Source: Candidatus Omnitrophota bacterium (GTDB taxonomy: Bacteria > Omnitrophota > Gorgyraeia > Velamenicoccales > Velamenicoccaceae). From it: 64,000 nucleotides of DNA. The stretch spans positions 14,674-78,673 of the forward strand of contig DMEU01000023.1 of the NCBI GenBank assembly GCA_003451585.1. The letters are read 5' to 3'. Shown one piece after another: positions 56,906 through 64,000 of the stretch. The notes beneath the pieces were generated by a model. It searched no databases. It was not told the DNA's origin and saw nothing but the letters and a program-made list of their open reading frames with translations. The translations under genes and the position numbers were made by a program. Each line of letters starts with the position of its first letter. The stretch's first letter is position 1.

Positions 56906-59877
56906 TTCATAAGCTTGGCTTTCAATTGGGCGGAATTTATCGGCTTAGCCATATAATCATTCATGCCCATGGCTAAAGCCCCTTCTTCATCTTCTTTTAA
57001 TGCGGCCGCGCTAAGGCCTATGATCGGCACCGTCTTATTGATATCCCTGCGGACTATGAATGTGGCCTCCATGCCGCCCATCTGCGGCATCTGAAGGTCC
57101 ATAAGCACCGCCTTAAACGCGCCTTTCTTGATCATTTCTACGGCCTCAAGGCCATCCTTTGCCCCGTGCACTTTACAGCCGAATGACTCAAGCATCGCAA
57201 ATGTCAGCTTAAAATTTACCGGATTGTCATCGACCAAAAGAATATCGGCACCTTTGAGAGATGCCTCTGCTATGGAGTGCCGTGTAACGAAAGATGTTTC
57301 CCCCTCGGAACGGACTGCCAGGACAGCCCTTAAGATCCTGGTGAGATCTGCTTTTTCTATGGGTTTGGGCAGATAACCGTCGAAACCGGACTTTTCGGAC
57401 AATGGTCCTGTGCCCGGCATGGCGTCACTGGTCATAGCCACAAGTTTTATTCCGTCATATCTTCTGTCCAAGCGCACCGCGCGGGCAAAAGTATAGCCGT
57501 CAAATCCCGGCATAATAACATCGGAGAGTATAAGGTCGGGCAGCTCGCGCACGGAAAAAAGCCAATCCAGGCATTCTTTCGCTGACAGACTGCTATGCAC
57601 AATATCTACGCCCAGCTGCTTAAGATATTTTTCGACGATATACCTGGAATCGGTATTATCATCCAAGACGACTATTTTTTTGCCGCTTAACTCGGACATA
57701 TCAATGAGCCGAACCTTATCTTCCCCCCTATCTTGCGCTTTCTTAAAACGCAGCGAGAAAATAAATTTGCTTCCCTTGCCCGGCTCCGACTCGACCATGA
57801 TCTTACCGTTCATCTTCTCAACCAAGAGCCGTGTGATATAAAGGCCCAGCCCAGCCCCTCCATATTTACGTGTGGTAGAGGAATCCGCCTGGTTAAAAAA
57901 TTCGAATATCTCTTCTAATTTATTCTTTGCGATACCGATACCGCTGTCTTCCACGCAGCATCGAAGCACATGATAAGGCCCGAACTGGGAAAAAGCAGGG
58001 TCTTTGGCAATAGTCAACCTGACATAGCCCTTATGCGTGAATTTTATGCCGTTGATCAACAGGTTTAAAAAGATCTGCCTTACACGGGTAGGGTCGCCTG
58101 TATATCGCGAAGGCAATCCCGGTTCTGTATCATACAGCAACTCAATGTCTTTGTCCTTTAAGCGCGGCGAGAGCATCTTTATAACACTGGATACCAGATA
58201 ATCAAGATCGAATACGATCTCCTCTAATTTAAGCTGTCCGGCCTCTATCTTTGAGACATCCAGCACATTATCTACAAGCTTCAAAAGCACATGGCCGCTA
58301 TCGCAGATAATATCCACATAATCTTTCTGTTGTTCATCAAGGTTCGTCTGCTGCAAAAGATCAGAGAACCCGATAACGGCGTTCATGGGTGTCCTTATCT
58401 CGTGTGACATATTCGCCAGGAACTGGCTCTTTACCTGAGAAGCTGTCTCAGCCAAAAAACGCAATTTCCTTTCGATCTCCTGCTGCTGCATCATATCGTC
58501 CTTGGATTCCCTTGTCTTTACCCAGGCAAAAAAGAAGACCAAAAATACAGAGCAAAAAAGCAAGAGGACCAGCAATGCTTCGAGACGTTGCCTTGCTACC
58601 CTGAGATTGTGCTCGGAAGCATCAGCGATAACACCGACAAAACCTACCAGTTCATTCTGTTCAAGGTCTCTGATAGGGGCCATTCCGAAAAAGGCCCTAG
58701 CTCCGTCAAAGTAAAAAGGCCCCATATTGTCGGCTTCCCCGGACTTAAAAGATGCGTCAAAACCAGGCAGGCCGGCATAAAAAAACTGCAGGGCCTGATG
58801 GTCATGGACATCGGCCGGAAAAGAATCCACCCCCACCACAACGCGTCCTCCGCTTTTTATCACGATCGAAAGGCATATAAGTTCTTTTGTGGTGGTCCTT
58901 TTTAAAACATTGTGCACCCTGACAAGTTGCTCTTTCAAATAAAGATATGTTTCATCTCTGGTATCGCCCGGCACTTCTGCCAGATGGCGCACGACCATAG
59001 GGTCCATTGAGGCGCTCATGGATACGGCCAGCTCCGTCAATTTCTGCCTATACACACTGTTTTCATGCCTTCCTGTTGAATCAACAAACAGCCACCCGAG
59101 AAAAAGTATGCCTACCAGGACAGAAACGACCATTTTCTCAAAAAAACTCCCGCGCTTTTCATAAAGCTCGGGAAACCTGTCCTGTCTTTTGTGCCTGTAA
59201 TATTCAAATACCAGAAAGGCGCTGTAAAAAGCTATAAAAAGCCTTGGAAGCTGAACAGGAAAACCAAATAATCCGATGAAACTTTCCTGATTTATAATAT
59301 TTGCCGGAGGAAAATCAGTATAAACCACAACCATCTGGGAGACGGAGTAAATACAAAAAAAGACGCCAAGCCTGCGCAACAACCTCCCCTTAACATCACC
59401 TCTCAATACATCAATGAAGGAATTCTTAAAAATAATTATGCCAGCCCATAGGCCTACCCCCATACCAAATATATAACGGGCCATGGTCCCGACACCCTTT
59501 AATCCGTCAAAGAAGACCCCCGGAAAAAGCAGGGCAGAAAGTAACAAAAGGTATCGCCTTGAGATAGTGCACTTACATAATCTCTCCGCCTGACTGCGGG
59601 CAAATTCAAAAAGGCATACATAAGAAAGGAAACGTACGACAAACAGAGAAATATCAATGGAAGGATTGGCCAAGAAACTGACGGATATAAGGTCTACCCA
59701 TTCATGTATCCCGTGGATAACTCCGAACAGGCCCAGCCATAACCAAAAGCAATTCTCCCTCTCGATCCTCCACAGGACAAGCGCATTAATGCCCAATAAA
59801 ACAAAACTCAGGCCGTATATAAAAAATATATAGTCAAATTGTGACTGCAAAAAATGCGAGATCTGCTGCAATATCAC
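56887..59877 (-). CDS. Membrane hybrid histidine kinase with two receivers
   Basis: A 996-residue protein. The N-terminal 240 residues hold about six or seven membrane helices (such as FIYGLSFVLLGINALVLW and FVVRFLSYVCLFEFARS), then a TM helix, an extracytoplasmic sensory part (about 265-440), and a further helix (LEALLVLLLFCSVFLVFFFAW). HisKA with ANMSHEIRTPMNAV, HATPase_c with NLLINGIKFTHKG and GGAGLGLYI, then two receivers (IVVLDDNTDS with LILSDVIMP; ILLVDDNPVN with VLMDLQMP). It overlaps the cheY-like gene upstream by 4 bp and the HPt gene downstream by 19 bp. The ligand is unknown. Confidence 0.92.
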   Translation of the reverse strand: MILQQISHFLQSQFDYIFFIYGLSFVLLGINALVLWRIERENCFWLWLGLFGVIHGIHEWVDLISVSFLANPSIDISLFVVRFLSYVCLFEFARSQAERLCKCTISRRYLLLLSALLFPGVFFDGLKGVGTMARYIFGMGVGLWAGIIIFKNSFIDVLRGDVKGRLLRRLGVFFCIYSVSQMVVVYTDFPPANIINQESFIGLFGFPVQLPRLFIAFYSAFLVFEYYRHKRQDRFPELYEKRGSFFEKMVVSVLVGILFLGWLFVDSTGRHENSVYRQKLTELAVSMSASMDPMVVRHLAEVPGDTRDETYLYLKEQLVRVHNVLKRTTTKELICLSIVIKSGGRVVVGVDSFPADVHDHQALQFFYAGLPGFDASFKSGEADNMGPFYFDGARAFFGMAPIRDLEQNELVGFVGVIADASEHNLRVARQRLEALLVLLLFCSVFLVFFFAWVKTRESKDDMMQQQEIERKLRFLAETASQVKSQFLANMSHEIRTPMNAVIGFSDLLQQTNLDEQQKDYVDIICDSGHVLLKLVDNVLDVSKIEAGQLKLEEIVFDLDYLVSSVIKMLSPRLKDKDIELLYDTEPGLPSRYTGDPTRVRQIFLNLLINGIKFTHKGYVRLTIAKDPAFSQFGPYHVLRCCVEDSGIGIAKNKLEEIFEFFNQADSSTTRKYGGAGLGLYITRLLVEKMNGKIMVESEPGKGSKFIFSLRFKKAQDRGEDKVRLIDMSELSGKKIVVLDDNTDSRYIVEKYLKQLGVDIVHSSLSAKECLDWLFSVRELPDLILSDVIMPGFDGYTFARAVRLDRRYDGIKLVAMTSDAMPGTGPLSEKSGFDGYLPKPIEKADLTRILRAVLAVRSEGETSFVTRHSIAEASLKGADILLVDDNPVNFKLTFAMLESFGCKVHGAKDGLEAVEMIKKGAFKAVLMDLQMPQMGGMEATFIVRRDINKTVPIIGLSAAALKEDEEGALAMGMNDYMAKPINSAQLKAKLMKWVTGD

Positions 59878-60245
59878 TTCGTCCCTCCAAAAATATTAAT
59901 AATGGCGGCAACGACCCTCTCTTCCTCAAACGGCTTGACGATATAATCGGTTGCCCCCAGATGGATCGCTTTCATAAGTGAATCCCGCTGGTCTATGGCT
60001 GTAACCATGACCACCTTGGCATCCTTGTCTATCGCAAGGACCTCTTCAAGCGCTGCCAGGCCGTCTTTGTTAGGCATGATTATATCCATGGTCATCAGGT
60101 CAGGGCGAAGCTGACGGAACTTCTCTACCGCCTCAACGCCGTCGGACGCTTCCGCCACGACATCATATCCGTTCGCTACCAGGATATCCTTAAGCATAAG
60201 GCGCGTTATAGGAGCATCATCCACCACTAATATACGTTTAGCCAT
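59874..60245 (-). CDS. CheY-like response regulator
   Basis: A 123-residue receiver: ILVVDDAPITRLML, phosphoacceptor LMTMDIIMPNKDG, VTAIDQ and YIVKPFE, close to CheY of CheC/CheD-type systems. It overlaps the hybrid kinase by ATGA. It lies between the CheC-like gene and the kinase, so it is the likely target of the CheA at 61371. Confidence 0.9.
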   Translation of the reverse strand: MAKRILVVDDAPITRLMLKDILVANGYDVVAEASDGVEAVEKFRQLRPDLMTMDIIMPNKDGLAALEEVLAIDKDAKVVMVTAIDQRDSLMKAIHLGATDYIVKPFEEERVVAAIINIFGGTK

Positions 60246-60261
60246 AAACCACCTCTTTCGC

Positions 60262-60861
60262 TCATATCGTATCCGCGATATAAGTTAAAATTTTATCGCT
60301 GTCATGTGAAGGCAAAAGAAACAAATTGCATTTGATATCCAGGCCCCCGACCTCAAACACGCTCTCAATGACGAAAATCGTGTCTTTTTCCCTGGCAACA
60401 TCCAGTATGAACTCTTCGAATATAGACCCCGGATAATCATGCAGCACTGCCGGCGGGCTTGGCTTCAGGTCAACCTCGAAATTCGTGCTAAAGACATTAG
60501 AAATGGAGCTTGCCAGGATGTTACCGGTCTCCTGCACGGCGCTCAGGGCATAATCATCAAGCGCCTTTGTCGTGCCCGGCTCTTTCCCAAGCATAAGGTC
60601 CGAAAGCAAAAAACTATCCTTGGTATCTACAAAAAACAGGAATTTAAAATCCACATCGCCTGTCAGGTCTATGGAAGATGCCACTATCTCGCCTTCGGAC
60701 GCGGCCATCGATTCTGTTATCTCAGTTATATCGGCAATAAATACCCTCTCGAGCGTAACACGCGTATTCCTCTTTACGATCTTTGAGAACACCTGCGAAG
60801 ATATATCTATGGCCAGTTGCGCCACCAGCTTTATAGTCTTATCTACCTTCAATTTTTCCAT
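60262..60861 (-). CDS. CheC-like phosphatase
   Basis: About 199 residues. The helix AVQETGNILASSISNVF matches one CheC active-site helix (E-x2-N then AS). The N-terminal DKTIKLVAQLAIDISSQVFSKI may be the second, less conserved. CheC proteins dephosphorylate CheY-P and bind CheD, whose gene lies 10 bp upstream. I start at the ATG at 60861 after TGAGAGG; a longer frame to 60939 runs back into cheD. Confidence 0.85.
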   Translation of the reverse strand: MEKLKVDKTIKLVAQLAIDISSQVFSKIVKRNTRVTLERVFIADITEITESMAASEGEIVASSIDLTGDVDFKFLFFVDTKDSFLLSDLMLGKEPGTTKALDDYALSAVQETGNILASSISNVFSTNFEVDLKPSPPAVLHDYPGSIFEEFILDVAREKDTIFVIESVFEVGGLDIKCNLFLLPSHDSDKILTYIADTI

Positions 60862-60871
60862 AAAAAACCTC

Positions 60872-61357
60872 TCAATATTCTTCCACAGGCTCACCAAAGA
60901 CCTGACAACTGACCTTACCGCTTGCCACATCAAACTCAATCCTATAGCCCTTGCCTCCGCCTGTGCGGCTGGCGGCTATCTTTATGCCGTGATTATCCAG
61001 GAACTGACGCGCCGCCGCTATATTTTCCTCTCCTATAGGGTTACTTATGGCCTTAATTACATGCGCCCCGCCGAATATCTTCGCTGTGAGGCCCTCCGCC
61101 CCTACCTTATAATATGCCCTCATCTGCTTGATAAGCTCCTGCAGGCCCGTGTCGCAGTAACGCGCGCACCTGAGCTGCTCTTTGTGCGGCGAAGAATAGG
61201 CCATCACGAAGTGAAGCATGCCTCCGACCTTCAATGACGGGGCGTAAAGACATATTGCTACGCATGAACCCAGCACTGTCCGTATGACCGACGGAGAACG
61301 TCCGATCTTTATATCCGCCACACCTACGACCAGAAGATCACTGGAGGCGTTGTCCAT
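60872..61357 (-). CDS. cheD: Chemoreceptor glutamine deamidase CheD
   Basis: About 161 residues with a canonical active site: Cys in VLGSCVAICLY and His in VGGMLHFVM. The middle has KIFGGAHVI and IGEENIAAARQFL, and the end CQVFGEPV. It deamidates receptor glutamines and pairs with the CheC encoded just downstream. I start at the ATG at 61357 (AGGA upstream); a longer frame to 61402 overlaps cheA. Confidence 0.92.
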   Translation of the reverse strand: MDNASSDLLVVGVADIKIGRSPSVIRTVLGSCVAICLYAPSLKVGGMLHFVMAYSSPHKEQLRCARYCDTGLQELIKQMRAYYKVGAEGLTAKIFGGAHVIKAISNPIGEENIAAARQFLDNHGIKIAASRTGGGKGYRIEFDVASGKVSCQVFGEPVEEY

Positions 61358-61370
61358 AATATCTATCCTG

Positions 61371-63905
61371 CTAAGCTTCCCGGATAATTCCCGCCGCGTC
61401 AAGGATAAGCGCGATACTGCCGTCCCCCAATATGGACGCCCCTGCTATACCTTTGACCCCTGAAAAATGATCGGAGAGCGATTTGATGACGATCTCTTCC
61501 TTGCCGACAAGCGCGTCTATAACAACACCTAGTTTTTTCTGTCCGTCCGTCACTACAACCACTGTGCCTACCGGAACATCGCGTGTGGCGGAATTCTTTA
61601 TGCCTATAACATCCTTTAATTCCACAATACCCAGGGCATGCCCCCTTAATTTTATGGTGGCATTGCCGTCTACCGAATAGATCTCGTTCTTTTTCACCTT
61701 GATTATTTCAGTCACAGTGTCGATGGGGAACGCGTACGTCTCGCGGCCGACAATAACCAGGAGGGCCTGGATAATAGCGAGTGTCAAAGGCATCCTGAGG
61801 ACAAATGTCGTGCCGCGCCCTAACTCGGTGTTTATATCGATGGAGCCGTTAACGGTATCTATCATGTTCTTTACAACATCCATGCCGACCCCCCGGCCCG
61901 AGAGATCGGTGACTTTTTGGGTCGTGCTAAAGCCGGGTATAAAGATCAATTTCAGTTTTTCGTCCGGAGGCATGGCGAGAATAGCCTCCTTGGATAAAAG
62001 GCCTTTTTCCAATGCCAACTGGCCTATTTTTTCAGGGTCCATTCCCCTGCCGTCGTCGGATATCTCTATGCATATATCATTGCCCTTATGGTATGCCTTA
62101 AGCCGCAGCATGCCCACTGCCGATTTGCCGGCCTTTATCCTCGCAGACTTGTCTTCGATGCCGTGGTCTATGGCATTACGCACCATGTGCGTCAACGGAT
62201 CGCCAAGACTGTCTATGATCTTCTTGTCGAGCTCCGTCTCCTCGCCTTCAACCACAAAATTGATATCCTTGTCAAGCTCCCTTGAAAGATCACGGACAAC
62301 CCGCTTGAACCTTGTGAACACGCCTTCGATAGGCACCATGCGGGTCTGCATCACGCCGCTTTGTATGCCTCCGGATATTTTTCCTAAGCCTCCTGCCAGC
62401 TCATCAAATGTCCTGGCAAATCCGGCCATGCTTTCATAAAACGCCTTATACGGCCCGCGCGCAAAGGCCTTTTCATCAGTTATCGCCTCCTTGAGATTGT
62501 TCACCAGTCGAGTAAAGCGCGCCCTTGTTATCACAAGCTCACCCGAAAGATTCATCAGCGCGTCTAATTTATGGGAATCTATCTTTATGGTGGATATCTC
62601 AATGCCGTGTCCGGCTCCTGGCGCCACATGGGGCTGGGCTGTTCTTAACCTTCCCGCCTGCTGAGGCGCGAGCTCTGCCCGGGCCATCTCTTTCTGAAAA
62701 GGCTGCGGCATGCCGCATATCCTGCGTATATCTTCCTTTGCCATCCTCTCTATTGAAACAATATCCGCTCCGTCGGTCGCAAGCAGGGACTTTATCTCTC
62801 TCTCATCGATAGCCGCGCAAAAAATTATTTCCACATCCAAAGACTGCGGCATATCATCCGATATGGCGTCTGGGCCCGGATAAATGGAAAAAATAACGCC
62901 TTTTTTCTTTAAACGCTCTTCCAGCAGCGCTGCCTTGACGCTCTTAAAAGAAAGCCCCTCCTGAAGGCGGACATTTATCCTAAAAACATCCCACTCGTCC
63001 GCCAGTGCCTTTTGAAGCAGGTCCCCCTGCTCCAAGGTACATGGCTGCCCCTGAAACTCCGGCAGTACCTGTTTATAATAACTGTCCAGTTTCCCGCAGA
63101 TTTGCGGTATCTCATCAGGGAGATCGCCGCATTTTTTTAATGACGCTATGTAACCCTTTAAAACATCCAGGGCCTCAAACAACATAGACATGACATCTTT
63201 TGACGGCTCAATGGACTTATCGCGGAGACACGAGATGATATTTTCTACGCTGTGCGCCAGACGGATTATAGCCACAGCCCCAACGACCCCGGCTGAGCCT
63301 TTAAGCGTATGCGCTATCCGGAACAAGCCGTTGAGCAGGTCGTCCCTGTCCGTATTTTCTTCAAACGCCAGAAGATGCTTCTCAAAACTGGCGATATTCT
63401 GTTCGGTATCAAATATGAACATATCCAGATACTTCTTATTCATATCAGTCTTACCGGCCTGCTTAACAGGCTGCGGGGCAGCCGCCTCCGTTATGCGCTT
63501 GATACCTGCGACACACTCGCTGATATCTCCTTCATCATCGCCTTTCTCCTTCAGGCTAGAACATAGACCCTCCAGGGCGTCTATGGCAGAAAAAAGCAGG
63601 TCGCCGATCTCAGAGCTGAAGCCTATAGCGCCGCTTTTAATGTTCTGCAGGAGCGTCTCCATCTCATGCGTGAGATTTATTATCTGCCTGAGGCCGATAA
63701 ATGATGCCGTGCCTTTTATGGTATGCACAGCGCGGAACATCGCGTCGATATCTTCCTTCGATATCAGCTCGTTGTTCTTAAGCGACTCTTCAGCTACCAG
63801 GAGTTTTTCGTTTAAAACCTCCAGGTGCCCTATAGCCTCCGCTATAAACTCCAGAGACAACTCTTTCTTCTCTTCCGGAGACATTCCAAAAACCGGATCA
63901 CCCAT
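61371..63905 (-). CDS. cheA: Chemotaxis histidine kinase CheA with two HPt domains
   Basis: An 844-residue kinase. HPt domains have H61 (RAVHTIKGTASF) and H199 (RIAHTLKGSAGVVG). A P2-like region (about 290-400) with strands FRINVRLQEG and LDVEIIFCAAI precedes the dimerisation domain (IKIDSHKLDALMNLSGEL), HATPase_c (LTHMVRNAIDHGIE, DDGRGMDPEKI, GRGVGMDVVKNMIDT) and a CheW-like domain ending in SILGDGSIALILD. It is a second full CheA beside 49719-52286, so the locus has two core kinases. It starts 24 bp after a gene that ends at 63930, probably cheB. Confidence 0.95.
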   Translation of the reverse strand: MGDPVFGMSPEEKKELSLEFIAEAIGHLEVLNEKLLVAEESLKNNELISKEDIDAMFRAVHTIKGTASFIGLRQIINLTHEMETLLQNIKSGAIGFSSEIGDLLFSAIDALEGLCSSLKEKGDDEGDISECVAGIKRITEAAAPQPVKQAGKTDMNKKYLDMFIFDTEQNIASFEKHLLAFEENTDRDDLLNGLFRIAHTLKGSAGVVGAVAIIRLAHSVENIISCLRDKSIEPSKDVMSMLFEALDVLKGYIASLKKCGDLPDEIPQICGKLDSYYKQVLPEFQGQPCTLEQGDLLQKALADEWDVFRINVRLQEGLSFKSVKAALLEERLKKKGVIFSIYPGPDAISDDMPQSLDVEIIFCAAIDEREIKSLLATDGADIVSIERMAKEDIRRICGMPQPFQKEMARAELAPQQAGRLRTAQPHVAPGAGHGIEISTIKIDSHKLDALMNLSGELVITRARFTRLVNNLKEAITDEKAFARGPYKAFYESMAGFARTFDELAGGLGKISGGIQSGVMQTRMVPIEGVFTRFKRVVRDLSRELDKDINFVVEGEETELDKKIIDSLGDPLTHMVRNAIDHGIEDKSARIKAGKSAVGMLRLKAYHKGNDICIEISDDGRGMDPEKIGQLALEKGLLSKEAILAMPPDEKLKLIFIPGFSTTQKVTDLSGRGVGMDVVKNMIDTVNGSIDINTELGRGTTFVLRMPLTLAIIQALLVIVGRETYAFPIDTVTEIIKVKKNEIYSVDGNATIKLRGHALGIVELKDVIGIKNSATRDVPVGTVVVVTDGQKKLGVVIDALVGKEEIVIKSLSDHFSGVKGIAGASILGDGSIALILDAAGIIREA

Positions 63906-63929
63906 AAAATTACCCCTATTTTTTCCCGG

Positions 63930-64000
63930 CTATCGCCCTGCCACGCGGCTTATGCCATCAGCTATATCCTCCAGAGACAATTGAATATCAACCGCCCCGG
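63930..64000 (-). CDS. C-terminal fragment, probably of a CheB-type methylesterase, cut by window edge
   Basis: The last 22 codons of a minus-strand gene read GAVDIQLSLEDIADGISRVA and stop at 63930-63932. The pattern resembles the end of CheB (xxAVLPLDxIAxxI), and a cheB is expected next to cheA. The match is short, so the assignment is tentative. Confidence 0.45.
   Translation of the reverse strand, partial: GAVDIQLSLEDIADGISRVAGR

Overview
The window looks like a chromosomal stretch of an uncultured Gram-negative-type bacterium. Candidatus Omnitrophota is my best guess, but it is an inference from gene style: a DUF3568-like lipoprotein, PilB- and CheA-type proteins with MshEN-like repeats, very dense two-component and chemotaxis genes, and tight minus-strand operons with ATGA overlaps. 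No rRNA or marker gene here proves it. Nearly all core genes lie on the minus strand.

Layout. 1-5399: a RecB/AddA-like helicase-nuclease cut by the window edge, a GNAT acetyltransferase and an ArnT-like glycosyltransferase. 5436-10193: a signalling operon with a PilB-type ATPase fused to a receiver domain, two lone receivers and a hybrid kinase. 10261-16953: a DJ-1/PfpI protein, a DUF3568-like lipoprotein, a thiSGHF operon under a TPP riboswitch with a clear promoter and attenuator, a Spy/CpxP-like protein, a single-domain ChrA, a membrane protein and a transglutaminase-like lipoprotein. 17113-18906: a small accessory patch (nucleotidyltransferase pair, HigB/HigA-like toxin-antitoxin, HNH nuclease) next to the terminator that probably once served tRNA-Asn.

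18992-37217 is an integrated element of about 18.2 kb inserted at the 3' end of tRNA-Asn. It carries a large serine recombinase, a primase/helicase, small hypothetical genes, an origin-like repeat array, a type I restriction-modification locus (hsdR, a Fic protein, hsdS, hsdM, a half-size S protein, a YgjP-like peptidase) and a three-gene cassette of two metallo-beta-lactamase-fold proteins around a membrane protein. One of these MBL proteins has a C-terminal domain resembling the AGS-C nucleotide sensor. The recombinase gene itself is split by integration. Its reading frame runs into the right att core, and a reading frame at the other end of the element continues from the same ten bases in the same phase, so the circle would encode a protein of about 681 residues.

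37412-43057: a PilZ protein, two small unknown proteins, recR and dnaX (without an ybaB between them), two uncharacterised proteins, and a tRNA-Arg(ACG)/tadA/tRNA-Ser(GGA) group that puts the tRNA-editing enzyme directly behind its own substrate tRNA.

43208-64000: a large chemosensory locus, all on the minus strand, with two full CheA kinases, a CheA-like protein without a CheW domain, CheB, CheR, three CheD proteins (one fused to a receiver, one lacking the catalytic cysteine), three CheC/CheX-type phosphatases, CheW, a receptor with two periplasmic CZB zinc-binding domains, several receivers, an HPt protein, a hybrid kinase and two small cysteine-rich proteins. No flagellar genes are present. 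Together with the PilB-receiver fusion and the PilZ protein this suggests control of type IV pili or another non-flagellar output, but that is inference.
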